DNA of 64,000 nt from Bacteroidia bacterium (GTDB lineage: Bacteria; Bacteroidota; Bacteroidia; J057): assembly GCA_041391665.1 (NCBI GenBank), contig JAWKNO010000001.1, positions 2,480,001-2,544,000 on the forward strand, in the 5' to 3' direction. The first letter of the stretch is position 1; the number at the start of each line of letters is the position of its first letter. The notes beneath the pieces are model-generated. The model had not been told where the DNA came from. It made no database searches and saw only the letters and a program-made list of their open reading frames with translations. Positions 42,204 through 52,236 of the stretch are shown here, one piece after another. Made by a program: the position numbers and the translations under genes.

Positions 42204-44375
42204 ATGACTTCAAGACTACTACTATTCATTTGTCTGCTGGTTTGTATGGGGTGTAATAATCCTGCTGAATACAGCGGCGGCACGGGCAGAGACTATCCTG
42301 CCTACGGCGGAAACAAAGCGAATAACCGCTATTCTCCCTTAACTCAGATCACCGCAGACAATGTCGGCAATCTCGACGTCGCCTGGACTTATTTTGCCAA
42401 AGATAGCAGTAAAGCTGCTTCGCGGGGAAGAGAAATACAATGTCAGCCGATCGTCGTGAATGGCGTACTTTATGGTACATCTGCCGAACTGAATCTGTTT
42501 GCTTTACATGCAGGAACCGGCGAAGAGCTATGGAAATTTGAACCCGATCAGGAAGGGTTGCGCCTTCACAGTAGCCGGGGCGTAATGTATTGGGAGGAGG
42601 GCGAGAACAAGCGGATTTTTTATACCGCTGGTGCTTTTCTCTATGCTGTGGATGCATTGACCGGACAACGGATTCCTTCATTTGGCGAAAATGGAAAGAC
42701 AGACCTTCACGCCGGGCTGGCCGCCGGACTTGACCACGAGGTAACTAACCTTACAGTTGCAGCTACCAGTCCGGGAGTGATATACAAAAATACGCTGGTG
42801 ATCGGATCTACCGTTTCTGAAGGAGGTGATGCTGCTCCCGGACATATCCGGGCGTTTGATGTGATCACGGGAAAACTGAAATGGGTATTTCACACCACGC
42901 CCCATCCTGGAGAACCGGGATATGAAACCTGGCCGGATGGTGCGTACAAGTTTATCGGCGCCTCAAATAGTTGGGGGGGGATGTCTGTGGATGAAAAACG
43001 CGGGGTCGTCTATTTTGGTACCGGTTCTCCAGCTTCCGATTTTTATGGAGGAGCCCGCGAAGGGATGAATCTTTTCTCCAATTGTATCATGGCGCTGGAT
43101 GCCGAAACCGGGGAAATGAAATGGTATTTTCAGGGCATCCACCACGACCTTTGGGATCGCGACTTTCCCTGTCCGCCCAACCTGGCTACGATTAACCATA
43201 ATGGCAGGAAGAGAGATGTGGTAGTACAGGCCGGGAAAGATGGGTTTATCTATGTACTGGACAGGGATAGCGGGGAGTCCATTTTCCCGGTAGAAGAAAG
43301 GCCCGTGCCGGTAGCGGGTTTGCCCGGTGAACATCCCTATCCCACCCAGAAGTTTGTGCTAAAGCCACTGCCGCTTTCCCCGCAACTGATGACCGAAGAA
43401 GACCTGACAAATATTTCTCCGGAGGCCCATGCATTTGTCAAAAAACGATTTCAGGAATTCCCCAAAATGGAGAGCCGGTTCCAGCCTCCGGGCGAAGCCG
43501 GGACGATACTTTTTGGTTATAACGGCGGCGCAGAATGGGGCGGGAACGCCATAGATCCGGATGGGATTTTATACCAGAACGCAAATATATCGCCCTGGGA
43601 GTTGAAAATGACCGATGTAAAAACCCGCAATGCCGAGATGGCTTCCATGTCTCCGGGACATGTCCTTTACCTTAGAAATTGTTCCGCCTGCCATGGCGAA
43701 GATCGCAAGGGAAACAGTACGTTGGTGCCCAGCCTGGTAGAGGTCGGGAAAAGGCGCAAGGCTACGGAGATCGATTATTTGATCAAAACCGGAAACGGCA
43801 GAATGCCTGCGTTTCCTTACCTTTCAGAAGACAACCGGAAAACACTCATTGCCTATCTGCTCAATGAGGAAAAGTTTACCCCCAAAGTTGCTGAAGGGCA
43901 GGACAAGCCCCTTGCCGCAACACCGGCAGAACCCCAAACATTTCCCTACAAACCCGAATACGTCATTAAGGTCTGGGACCGTTTTGTGGATCCCAACGGG
44001 TACAATGCCAATAAACCACCCTGGGGAACGCTCAATGCCATAGACCTCAATACGGGCGATTACCTGTGGACGGTTCCTTTGGGTGAGTTTCCCGAGCTTA
44101 CGGCAAGAGGGATTCCCATTACAGGCACTGATACCTATGGCGGCCCTGTGGTAACCGGCAGCGGGCTTATTTTTATAGCCAGTACCAGAGATGAAAGGAT
44201 CAGAGCTTTTGATAAAAAGACAGGAAAAGTCGTTTGGGAATATCAATTGCCCGCGGGCGGTTTTGCCACACCGATTACCTATGAGGTAGACGGGAAACAA
44301 TATATAGTCATCGCCGCAGGAGGCGGAAGAGGCGCTAAGCCGGGCGGTTGGTATATGGCTTTTGCATTGAAATAG
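42204..44375 (+). CDS. PQQ-dependent dehydrogenase with cytochrome c domain, lipoprotein
   Basis: 723 residues. Signal ends at LVCMGC (lipobox). The beta-propeller has typical blades DYPAYGGNKANNRYSPL, TGEELWKFEPDQEG and TGKLKWVFHTTPHPGE for PQQ. A cytochrome c domain is inserted near residues 480-560 (NCSACHGEDRKGNST, haem motif CSACH). This is the quinoprotein glucose-dehydrogenase-like type that oxidises sugars or alcohols outside the cytoplasm and passes electrons on through haem. PQQ synthesis genes are not in the window. Confidence 0.9.
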   Translation: MTSRLLLFICLLVCMGCNNPAEYSGGTGRDYPAYGGNKANNRYSPLTQITADNVGNLDVAWTYFAKDSSKAASRGREIQCQPIVVNGVLYGTSAELNLFALHAGTGEELWKFEPDQEGLRLHSSRGVMYWEEGENKRIFYTAGAFLYAVDALTGQRIPSFGENGKTDLHAGLAAGLDHEVTNLTVAATSPGVIYKNTLVIGSTVSEGGDAAPGHIRAFDVITGKLKWVFHTTPHPGEPGYETWPDGAYKFIGASNSWGGMSVDEKRGVVYFGTGSPASDFYGGAREGMNLFSNCIMALDAETGEMKWYFQGIHHDLWDRDFPCPPNLATINHNGRKRDVVVQAGKDGFIYVLDRDSGESIFPVEERPVPVAGLPGEHPYPTQKFVLKPLPLSPQLMTEEDLTNISPEAHAFVKKRFQEFPKMESRFQPPGEAGTILFGYNGGAEWGGNAIDPDGILYQNANISPWELKMTDVKTRNAEMASMSPGHVLYLRNCSACHGEDRKGNSTLVPSLVEVGKRRKATEIDYLIKTGNGRMPAFPYLSEDNRKTLIAYLLNEEKFTPKVAEGQDKPLAATPAEPQTFPYKPEYVIKVWDRFVDPNGYNANKPPWGTLNAIDLNTGDYLWTVPLGEFPELTARGIPITGTDTYGGPVVTGSGLIFIASTRDERIRAFDKKTGKVVWEYQLPAGGFATPITYEVDGKQYIVIAAGGGRGAKPGGWYMAFALK

Positions 44376-44480
44376 CTACAGCCTGCCGAGCGGAAAATAA
44401 ATGATTTTGGGAAAACAAAACTGCATGACGGATCGTTGTACAGGGAACCATTTTTTATTCCAGAATAAAATAAACACAAT

Positions 44481-45023
44481 ATGAATCCCAAATTTATGTT
44501 TAAGCTCAGCGTGGTAATATTCGCATTATTATCATTGGTTTCCTGCCGCCAGGATGTTGAACCAGATTACGATTATATAAGCTTTGAAATGGATGGCAAT
44601 TCAATTGAACTCAAAGCAGAATATGATTCGTTTTGGAATACCTATATTAAATCCACAAACCAGGATCAGCTAGGGCTTGTGCTGCAAGATGAAAACAAAG
44701 AGATGCTTGGGCAGATATATGTGCTTGATTCGGACTTTCTGAATAAAACGCTGCCTTATACAATTGATAAACAACGTGAAGTTTTACTGGAAGGGTATGC
44801 CGAGATGAGCCTCATCAATCTGACCAATCCTGTTGATACCCTTTTTAACAATAATGACAGTATCAACTTTGTGGGCTACTCGTATGAAGATTTTACCCTT
44901 ACGATTAATGCTTTTGAGGATAGCGTATTGAGTGGTGATTTTTTTGGCGTGCTAAAAACAAGAACCGGCAAAACAAAGAATATTGAAAATGGGCAGTTTA
45001 AGGTGAAAATAGACTTCAAATAG
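44481..45023 (+). CDS. Small lipoprotein of unknown function
   Basis: 180 residues. Signal with lipobox LVSC, then a mixed beta fold (YDYISFEMDGNSIELKAEYD; SGDFFGVLKTRTGKTKNIEN). The late FxG-x-L pattern resembles small Bacteroidota lipoproteins of the DUF-type beta sandwich group. Function unknown. Confidence 0.6.
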   Translation: MNPKFMFKLSVVIFALLSLVSCRQDVEPDYDYISFEMDGNSIELKAEYDSFWNTYIKSTNQDQLGLVLQDENKEMLGQIYVLDSDFLNKTLPYTIDKQREVLLEGYAEMSLINLTNPVDTLFNNNDSINFVGYSYEDFTLTINAFEDSVLSGDFFGVLKTRTGKTKNIENGQFKVKIDFK

Positions 45024-45045
45024 CCACGGGCTATTTGGCTTTTTG
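45018..45045 (+). terminator. Rho-independent terminator after the lipoprotein gene
   Basis: AAATAGCC-ACG-GGCTATTT is a perfect 8-bp stem with a 3-nt loop, followed by GGCTTTTTG. The stem includes the stop codon region. This is the clearest intrinsic terminator of the window. Confidence 0.7.
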
Positions 45046-45051
45046 TAAAAA

Positions 45052-45117
45052 AACCACAGAGATTTCAGAAAACAGGGCGTTAATAAAATTCCCCTGATAT
45101 CTGATACCTCTGTGGTT
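45052..45117. repeat. Nested inverted repeat, shared by convergent genes
   Basis: AACCACAGAG (45052-45061) is inverted as CTCTGTGGTT (45108-45117), with smaller nested stems TCAG/CTGA and CAGGG/CCCTG inside. It lies between the terminator and the end of the azoreductase gene. The outer words belong to the same ACCACAGAG/CTCTGTGG type of repeat seen near 17.8 kb. Confidence 0.5.
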
Positions 45118-45161
45118 CGTTTTATTTATAAACAAACAAAAGCTTTATTTACAGAAGGGTA

Positions 45162-45788
45162 TCAGGAAATTGCCTGTACCATTACCTTGGTATCTTCAAA
45201 CGCTTTATCGAGGTTTGCCTTCGCAATCTCCATAGTTACATCCATCGGCTGCGCGTTGATGAAAGTGACATCGGTAATACCTGTCATCCCAAATATCGAT
45301 CGGAGATAAGGCTCCTGGAAGTCAAACTGATTCATATAACTGCCCGGGCTGTAGTCATTGCCACGGGTAGTAATACAAAACATTTTTTTGTTTTTGGCCA
45401 GGCCTTCCACACCCTGTTCAGTAAATCTGAAAAGGTAGCCAGGCTGCATGATTATATCAATATAATGTTTCAGTTGGTAAGGAACCGAGAAATTCCACAT
45501 CGGGCTGGTGATCAGATACAGATCATAGGACAGAAAATCGGTTGCATATTTCGTGATGACTTTAAACCGGTTTTTCGCCTCGCCTTGTGGTTCTATACCC
45601 CCCATCATCATATACTTGGCATCAGCTGATGCTCCATCCAGAACAGGCAGCGATTCTTCAGATAGATTCAGGGTTTCAACAATAAGGTCAGAATATTTGG
45701 ATTGTAAAACACCCAAAAACTCATTGGAAATGCTGAGAGTTCTTGATCTGTTGCCTCTGGGCGAAGCAATAATATGAAGCAGTTTCAT
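45162..45788 (-). CDS. azoR: FMN-dependent NADH-azoreductase
   Basis: 208 residues, flavodoxin-like fold. IASPRGNRSRTLSISNEFL binds FMN phosphate; TSPMWNFSVPYQLKHYID and TRGNDYSPGSYMNQFDFQEP are conserved. The enzyme reduces quinones and azo compounds with NADH. It stands alone, divergent from the histidine kinase gene, with about 210 bases between them. Confidence 0.92.
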   Translation of the reverse strand: MKLLHIIASPRGNRSRTLSISNEFLGVLQSKYSDLIVETLNLSEESLPVLDGASADAKYMMMGGIEPQGEAKNRFKVITKYATDFLSYDLYLITSPMWNFSVPYQLKHYIDIIMQPGYLFRFTEQGVEGLAKNKKMFCITTRGNDYSPGSYMNQFDFQEPYLRSIFGMTGITDVTFINAQPMDVTMEIAKANLDKAFEDTKVMVQAIS

Positions 45789-45998
45789 AAGGATTGATGG
45801 ATTAATGGTGATTTGTTGTAAAGGATTGTAATGAGATTATGGAGACGAACATAAAATTGTTATTCAAACAAAATAAATTTCATTTTTTGAAACTATATTA
45901 TAAAAGTATTATCTTGACTCCTAAAATCTTCGTTTGATTGACCCGACGACAGGTTTGGTTGTCCGAAGGTTTGGTTTTATTGACCGACCGGGATTACA

Positions 45999-48029
45999 AT
46001 GATGAAATGTTCATGGTTATTGATTAACTTCAAACCAATTATGGGAGAAGCGCTGACCCACTCGATAGCTGATGGATATTGGTCCATTTTTGTTTATTTT
46101 CAATTTCGAACCTGGGTATTTCGCGGGTTTCGTACCTTTTTAAGACTGGGAAAAACCTTTATTCTCTTTTGTATTCCCCTCCATACGCTCTTCGCCCAAA
46201 ATGCCCAGCTTGACAGCCTGGAAAGGCTTTTTGCCACCGAAAAAGCCCCCGAACAAAGGTTGGAGCTGGTCAGCCAAATGGTGAATATGGCCTTTATGAC
46301 CAACCTTGAAGAAGCGCTGACTTATGCCAAACGAGGTGTTGCGCTGGCCGAAAAAACAGCAAATAAAGACTGGCAGCCCCGGTTTTATGATTTGGAGGGA
46401 AGGATGCATGCAAACCTTCTGCAACTGGACTCCGCCACTGTGTGTTTTGATCAGGCAATGGCCGGCTACCTGGCGGTAGGAAACAAGCGCGGGCAAGCTA
46501 CCACATGCTTTAAAATAAGTTGGGTTTTCAAAAAGAAAGGCGATATCGAAAGCGCCATGAAATACGACCTCGCAGCCTTAAAACTCATGGAAGAACTGGA
46601 CGATAAGTTAGGAATTGCGAATGCGTATGAACGGTTGTCTGAAGATTTGAATCGGCAGGAAAAGCCCAAAGAGGCGCTGGAATATGCTCAAATGGCCATT
46701 AAGATAAGTGAGGAAAATGCCCTTTACGGCGAATTGGTGTATGCGCTTTGCCGGGCGGGAGATGCCGCCATCTCTTCCGGAGAAAATGAACAGGCACTGG
46801 CCTATTATGAGCGAACGCTTGCGTTGGCTAAGTCACAGAAATTTGGGGTTACGGTTTTGTGTGATTTTGTCAATTCGCGGGGAAATGCCCTCAAGCGTTT
46901 GGGCAGATATAAAGAAGCGCTGGCGGATTATGAGGAGTGTCTCAAGATGGCAGAAAAAATCAATTATCCCAATGCCATTTCAACCGCTATTGCCAACCTC
47001 GGGGAGACCAATCTTCTGTTGGGCAACCATTCGAAAGCCTTGTATTATCAGTTGCAAACCATCCGTTTGCAGGAAAGTAATGGGGATTTTACCAACCTGG
47101 TCGAAAACTATCAGCATGTAAGCAAAACTTATGAAGCGCTGGGGGACTATCCTTCTGCATTAATATTTGAGCGAAAGTCGCGGAATCTGCGGGACAGCCT
47201 CATGACACTGGAAAGCGATGCCGCAATGTCAGAGTTGCGGACACAATATGAAACGGAAAAAAAAGAGGCCACCATTGCCTTACAACAGCAACAGATTTCA
47301 AGTCAGCGGGTGGTCCAATGGCTGAGTATAGGTGTGGTAATCCTGCTCGCAGGCTTTTTATTTTTCCTGTACCGCAGTTATCGCGCCCGGCTCCAAACCA
47401 ATCAGTTGCTTGAGGCCCAAAATGCAGAGAAGGAGCTGCTGTTGAAGGAAATTCACCACCGCGTAAAAAATAATCTTGAGATGGTTTCCAGCCTGCTGGC
47501 TTTGCAATCTGCACAAATTGAAGATAAAGGCATTAAAGATGCCATGCTGGAAGGGCAAAACCGGGTTCAATCTATCGGCATTGTTCACCAAAAACTGTAT
47601 CAGGGCAAAAATCTGGGTGCCATTGAGATGAAAGACTATTTTTTCAACCTCAGTGAAAGCATTCTTAATTCTTTTGGCGCAGAGGATCGCGTGGAAATCG
47701 AGTGTATGATGGATACACTGGATATGGACATTGATTCGGCAGTTCCCCTTGGCCTGATTGTCAACGAGTTGCTTACCAATACGCTGAAATATGCATTCCC
47801 TGACGGGAGAAAAGGATCGGTTCGCATCCAGTTGGAAGAAAAAAAGGAAGGCATCCTGCATATGGTAATCTCCGACAATGGTGTGGGAAAAAGCAGTGTG
47901 ATCCAGGGAACCGGGTTCGGAGGGCAGCTGGTGGCCCTGCTGACACGGCAATTGCAAGGTTCGATGTGGGAAGAAGTGAAAAATGGAACGACTATTTTCT
48001 TTGACTTTAACCTGAAAAGTGCAGTATGA
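45999..48029 (+). CDS. TPR-containing sensor histidine kinase (HisKA_2)
   Basis: 676 residues. An export signal (KTFILFCIPLHTLFAQ) lies around residues 52-67, so the true start may be slightly downstream of the assigned ATG. Several TPR repeats follow (LEALTYAKRGVALAEK, KEALEYAQMAIKISEE, KALADYEECLKMAEK-type), a membrane helix (WLSIGVVILLAGFLFFLYRS), a HisKA_2 dimerisation motif LLKEIHHRVKNNLEMVSSLL with the phospho-His, and an ATPase domain (VNELLTNTLKYAFPDGRKG). It pairs with the LytTR response regulator, whose start overlaps its stop by 4 bases. The signal is unknown. Confidence 0.9.
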   Translation: MMKCSWLLINFKPIMGEALTHSIADGYWSIFVYFQFRTWVFRGFRTFLRLGKTFILFCIPLHTLFAQNAQLDSLERLFATEKAPEQRLELVSQMVNMAFMTNLEEALTYAKRGVALAEKTANKDWQPRFYDLEGRMHANLLQLDSATVCFDQAMAGYLAVGNKRGQATTCFKISWVFKKKGDIESAMKYDLAALKLMEELDDKLGIANAYERLSEDLNRQEKPKEALEYAQMAIKISEENALYGELVYALCRAGDAAISSGENEQALAYYERTLALAKSQKFGVTVLCDFVNSRGNALKRLGRYKEALADYEECLKMAEKINYPNAISTAIANLGETNLLLGNHSKALYYQLQTIRLQESNGDFTNLVENYQHVSKTYEALGDYPSALIFERKSRNLRDSLMTLESDAAMSELRTQYETEKKEATIALQQQQISSQRVVQWLSIGVVILLAGFLFFLYRSYRARLQTNQLLEAQNAEKELLLKEIHHRVKNNLEMVSSLLALQSAQIEDKGIKDAMLEGQNRVQSIGIVHQKLYQGKNLGAIEMKDYFFNLSESILNSFGAEDRVEIECMMDTLDMDIDSAVPLGLIVNELLTNTLKYAFPDGRKGSVRIQLEEKKEGILHMVISDNGVGKSSVIQGTGFGGQLVALLTRQLQGSMWEEVKNGTTIFFDFNLKSAV

Positions 48030-48766
48030 AAGAAAACCCCATCAAAGTTTTGGTGGTAGAAGACGAAATGATTATCGGGGCGAAGATCTCCCTGCTTCTC
48101 ACCGAACTCGGTTATGAGGTTATGGATATCATTCCCCGGGCTGAAGAAGCGCTGCTTTACCTTACAGAGAATACGCCTGATATTGTTTTGCTCGACATCC
48201 AGCTAAAAGGCCGTATGGACGGTATCGCGTTGGCCCAGATAATGCGGCAGACCCATCATATCCCCGTGATTTTTCTCACAGCCAATTCTGATGATGCTAC
48301 GTTTCAACGGGCAAAAGAAACAAAGCCCTATGCCTTTCTGACCAAACCCTTCAAAAAACTGGATCTTCAACGCGCAATAGAGCTAGCGCTTAGTCTTATG
48401 GCCACCCCTAACGTTACGGAAGAAAAACCTATAGCAGATTTTCCTTTTATTCTTTCAGACAGAATTTTTGTTCACCACAAAGAAAAAAAGGTAAAAATCC
48501 TTTTGGATACGGTTCTTTATGTGGAAGCAGAGCGAAATTACTGCCGTATTATCACCCAGACAAAGGATTACCTCCTGACAATGCCCATGAAAAATCTGGA
48601 GGAAAAATTACCCGCCGCCTTATTTCAGCGTATTCACCGCTCTTATATTGTCAACCTCAGACATGTCGATGAGGTAGATGAAAATACCGTGTTGGTGGGG
48701 GGCAAAAGTTTGTTGTTGAGTAAAGCTTACCGGAAAGAGTTGCTGACGCGGATTCAGTCGATTTGA
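48026..48766 (+). CDS. LytTR-type response regulator
   Basis: 246 residues. Receiver domain with VLVVEDEMIIGAKISLLLTE, phospho-acceptor Asp in DIVLLDIQLKGRMDG and the Lys at FLTKPFKK. The C-terminal LytTR DNA-binding domain has YVEAERNYCRI and FQRIHRSYIVNLRHVDEV. It is co-encoded with the TPR kinase and should regulate direct-repeat LytTR sites, not identified here. Confidence 0.93.
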   Translation: MKENPIKVLVVEDEMIIGAKISLLLTELGYEVMDIIPRAEEALLYLTENTPDIVLLDIQLKGRMDGIALAQIMRQTHHIPVIFLTANSDDATFQRAKETKPYAFLTKPFKKLDLQRAIELALSLMATPNVTEEKPIADFPFILSDRIFVHHKEKKVKILLDTVLYVEAERNYCRIITQTKDYLLTMPMKNLEEKLPAALFQRIHRSYIVNLRHVDEVDENTVLVGGKSLLLSKAYRKELLTRIQSI

Positions 48767-48836
48767 GCCTTTGATATAAATTAAAATTAGTTAGGTTTCT
48801 GGTAATAGCCTATATTCAATATTAATAGCATTTGGT

Positions 48837-49955
48837 TTGATTGAAATTCCCTTAAAAACTTCGGTGGTTCTTATTGGTACGGTAATCGCACAGGGTTTTT
48901 TTGCGGCATTGCTTCTCCTGATTCAACAAAATAACCTAAAGGCAAACAAGTATCTGGGGTTGTTGCTGCTCACTTTTTCATTGTGGTTGTGTGATACCTT
49001 TTTTAATATTTCTACCATTTATCAGCAAAATCCCAACTTCTATTTTCTGCCTATTTACTTTTCCTTAGCATTTGGTCCTTTAGTGTATTTTTACACCCTT
49101 GCGATTACGGACAGTCGGTTTACCTTCAGTTTTAGGGAAATCGGACATTTTCTACCGGTACTTATTCAGGCTTCGCTGTATGTATTTCTGCAACTCAGAG
49201 ATTATGAATTTCGCAGGTGGTTTTGGCTTGAGGTTCATCGACCCATTACCTACGATCTTGAATTTAACCTAAGCCTGATTTCGCTCATTTTGTACCTGTT
49301 TTTGTCCATTCGGTTGATAGTCCGATACCAAAAGTGGCTCAACAATCATTTCTCTGAAGTTTCAAAGATCAGCCTTAACTGGTTGAAAATAGTCCAGAGT
49401 CTGATGATTGTCATGAGTTTATTGTGGCTGGCAGATTTATTTGTCAGAGAAATCTGGCAATACTATGCTGACCAGCGATATTCTGCAATAGGTATGGGGA
49501 TCTCTATCCTGGCACTGGCTGCAGGAGGGCTGATGCAAGCCAATCTTCGCCTATCTGGCTTTTCCTCAGAAACAGAAGAAAAAAATCCCGCAACTGAGGT
49601 TATTATTGATACAAGTCTGGTGGAAAAAATTAAAACAGAAATGGCTGAGGGGGAATATTACCTCAACCCGGACCTGACGCTGGAAGCTTTTGCCCGGCAA
49701 TTAAAATTGCCTTCCCGGCTGATTTCTGCTCAGATCAACCAGGGGTTTGGGATTCCATTTATCGATTTTGTGAATCAATACCGGGTAGAAAAAGTAAAAA
49801 GGCATATACAGGATAAGGATTTGCAACATATGACACTATTAGGAATTGCATTGGAATCGGGGTTTAATTCGAAGTCGACTTTCAATCGGGTATTTAAAAA
49901 ATTTACGGGCAAAAGCCCATCCGAATATCAAAAATTGTCCCAAAACGTTTCCTGA
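48837..49955 (+). CDS. Membrane-bound AraC-family regulator
   Basis: 372 residues from a TTG start. Seven or so hydrophobic helices (VVLIGTVIAQGFFAALLLLI, LISLILYLFLSIRLIVRY) fill the first 240 residues; the C-terminal domain has two HTH units, LTLEAFARQLKLPSRLISAQ and LGIALESGFNSKSTFNRVFK, plus FTGKSPSEYQK. This 7TM-AraC architecture is common in Bacteroidota. Probably signals from the membrane directly to DNA. Targets are unknown. Confidence 0.85.
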   Translation: MIEIPLKTSVVLIGTVIAQGFFAALLLLIQQNNLKANKYLGLLLLTFSLWLCDTFFNISTIYQQNPNFYFLPIYFSLAFGPLVYFYTLAITDSRFTFSFREIGHFLPVLIQASLYVFLQLRDYEFRRWFWLEVHRPITYDLEFNLSLISLILYLFLSIRLIVRYQKWLNNHFSEVSKISLNWLKIVQSLMIVMSLLWLADLFVREIWQYYADQRYSAIGMGISILALAAGGLMQANLRLSGFSSETEEKNPATEVIIDTSLVEKIKTEMAEGEYYLNPDLTLEAFARQLKLPSRLISAQINQGFGIPFIDFVNQYRVEKVKRHIQDKDLQHMTLLGIALESGFNSKSTFNRVFKKFTGKSPSEYQKLSQNVS

Positions 49956-50032
49956 TACTTCCCAAAACACGTTTTGAGACGATTGGCAGGTGGAAATACC
50001 GCAGATTTGAGCCATCATTTACCATTAACTCT

Positions 50033-51157
50033 ATGATTATGGCTTCTGCAATTATCCTTCTGCTTGTTATTCAATCATTTTTCTCCCTTTGCCCACCTTT
50101 AGCGGAGAATTACCCCTCCTTCCCGGTGCAGCAAGATGCTAACCACTCAGAAATCGATGACTCGTTAAAGATCGCAGTATTTGTAGAAAAATATGTTAGC
50201 GAAAAACTGTTTTCCGGAACGATTCTGGTTGCAAAAGCTGGAAAATCAGTTTTTTATCAATCATATGGCCTGGCAGATATTCATAAAAAAATAGTCATCA
50301 AAAACGAATATCACTATTCAATAGCATCAATCACCAAACTCTTTACTTCAATCCGGGTGTTGCAACTGGTGGAGGAAAATAAGCTGGAATTGACGATGAC
50401 CCTGAAAGATTGCCTTTCTGATCTGGCAATTCCCGGTTCTTCAGATATTACTGTTCACCATTTGCTGTTGCATATTTCTGGTTTGCCCAATGAAAAGAAC
50501 GAATCATATAAGAAAACAATGGATCCGGAAGAGATGGTGTCTATTGCCATGGCAAATGAATCTGGAGCAAGATTCGGGTCTTTCCATTACAATAACATTG
50601 ACTATATTCTGCTGGGACTGATCATAGAGCGCGTTACAGGTAATTCTTGGAAAGAAGAAATTCAAACCCATATTCTTGACAAATTGGAAATGAATGATTC
50701 CGGCTTTCTCGAACATAACCGATACCCGGAGAATTTTGCCGGTACTTTCAGCTATAAAAAAAGCGACAAGCCTAAAAAGGATCCCCGGTTTTATATTGAA
50801 AATTTTTATGCAGCAGGTGCTATGTATTCGACTGCTTCAGATCTCCTAAAGCTGGATCAGGCGTTGTATGAAAATATACTTCTGAATGAAGAAATGTATA
50901 AGTTATTATCTCAATCCTATTCGGAATACAATTACGTTGGATATGGGGTTTGGAATTATCATTATCCATTTGTCCCCTCACAGCCACTTGTTATGGAACG
51001 TCGAGGTGGTATCATGGGGGCAAATACAGTACTGGTAAGACTACCCGATACACAACATGCTATTATTATCCTGAGTAATAATGACCAATTTAATCCAGAT
51101 TCATTTGGTGACGGAGAAAATCTCCGGGAGGCGTTGATGCGAATAGTAGCCCGATGA
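50033..51157 (+). CDS. Exported serine hydrolase (class C beta-lactamase/PBP-like)
   Basis: 374 residues with an N-terminal signal (IILLLVIQSFFSLC). Catalytic SxxK is SITK (99-102), and the second motif lies in FHYNNIDY. A C-terminal region with MERRGGIMGANTVL holds the (H/K)xG-like element. The family includes esterases, D-aminopeptidases and resistance enzymes; no resistance role should be assumed. It is convergent with hypE (26 bases between). Confidence 0.82.
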   Translation: MIMASAIILLLVIQSFFSLCPPLAENYPSFPVQQDANHSEIDDSLKIAVFVEKYVSEKLFSGTILVAKAGKSVFYQSYGLADIHKKIVIKNEYHYSIASITKLFTSIRVLQLVEENKLELTMTLKDCLSDLAIPGSSDITVHHLLLHISGLPNEKNESYKKTMDPEEMVSIAMANESGARFGSFHYNNIDYILLGLIIERVTGNSWKEEIQTHILDKLEMNDSGFLEHNRYPENFAGTFSYKKSDKPKKDPRFYIENFYAAGAMYSTASDLLKLDQALYENILLNEEMYKLLSQSYSEYNYVGYGVWNYHYPFVPSQPLVMERRGGIMGANTVLVRLPDTQHAIIILSNNDQFNPDSFGDGENLREALMRIVAR

Positions 51158-51183
51158 AGAACAGGGCAAGAATGGCAGATAAA

Positions 51184-52236
51184 TCAACAAATCCGGGGCA
51201 ATTGCTCTCCGGGTAACATGCCCAACACGCGCCTGCCATTGATTGTACTTCTCATCACCACCTGTCTGGCATGGTTTGCGGTAACTTCACCAATAATGGC
51301 TGATTTTTCTCCTTTGGGGCTTCTCTTCAGAATTTCCACGGCTTTATCTGCCACAGATGCTGAAACGACAGCTAAAAACTTGCCTTCATTTGCCACATAC
51401 AGGGGGTCTAGTCCCAGCATTTCGCAGGCGGCATCAACCTGTTGATCTATTGGAATCTGAGCCTGGACAATGTCGATTCCCAGGCCTGATTTTTGCGCGA
51501 TTTCGTGCAAAGTTGTGGCAATGCCTCCCCGGGTGGGGTCACGCAGGAAATGAATCTGGTCGCCGAGCTCTTCCAGCAGGTTGCTGACCAAATCATTCAG
51601 ATTGGTACTGTCGCTGCGTATATCTGCCTCAAATTCTAATCCTTCCCGTACAGACATGACGGCCATTCCATGTGTGGCGATTTCACCACTGAGAATTACT
51701 TTGTCTCCCTGCTGTATACGTCCGGCACGAATATTTGCATTTGGGTGGAGGGTGCCAATGCCGGTCGTATTGATAAAGATCTGGTCGCCTTTCCCTTTTT
51801 CCACCACTTTGGTGTCGCCTGTTACAATCTTCACCCCCGATTGAAGGGCGGCATAGCGAATCCCTACGATGATTTCCCAGAGGTCGTCCATTTTCAGCCC
51901 TTCTTCTATGATAAGAGCGAGCGAAAGGTATCGGGGAATCGCACCGCACATGGCCAGGTCATTGACCGTGCCATAGACAGCCAGTTCGCCGATATTGCCT
52001 CCGGGGAAAAATATGGGAGAAATGACAAAGCTATCTGTGCTAAAAGCTACCTTTCCCGGTAGATTGAGGTATGCGCCATCGTGTTGCTCGTCGAGAAATT
52101 CATTATCCAGTAGCTTCCTTACGCATTCATCGAGCAGCCGGTGGGTCAGCAGGCCACCGCTTCCATGGCCGAGGGTGATGACGTCAAAGTCGAGCTTTGG
52201 CAGAGGGCAGTTTAGTTGGACAGAGCGTTTGGTCAT
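51184..52236 (-). CDS. hypE: Hydrogenase maturation protein HypE
   Basis: 350 residues from the ATG at 52236 (overlap ATGA with hypD). AIR-synthase-like fold with ITLGHGSGG near the start, GDTKVVEKGKGDQ, and the C-terminal tail ending PRIC, whose Cys carries the thiocarbamoyl made by HypF and becomes the cyanide ligand of the NiFe site. Last gene of the hypABFCDE operon. Confidence 0.96.
   Translation of the reverse strand: MTKRSVQLNCPLPKLDFDVITLGHGSGGLLTHRLLDECVRKLLDNEFLDEQHDGAYLNLPGKVAFSTDSFVISPIFFPGGNIGELAVYGTVNDLAMCGAIPRYLSLALIIEEGLKMDDLWEIIVGIRYAALQSGVKIVTGDTKVVEKGKGDQIFINTTGIGTLHPNANIRAGRIQQGDKVILSGEIATHGMAVMSVREGLEFEADIRSDSTNLNDLVSNLLEELGDQIHFLRDPTRGGIATTLHEIAQKSGLGIDIVQAQIPIDQQVDAACEMLGLDPLYVANEGKFLAVVSASVADKAVEILKRSPKGEKSAIIGEVTANHARQVVMRSTINGRRVLGMLPGEQLPRIC

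Noticed and set aside
44481..45120. Riboswitch or RNA gene in the hairpin-rich region before azoR
   Set aside because: It lies downstream of convergent genes and is explained by a terminator plus an inverted repeat.
50033..51157. Antibiotic-resistance beta-lactamase
   Set aside because: Only the generic SxxK serine hydrolase motifs are visible; this family includes many esterases and peptidases.
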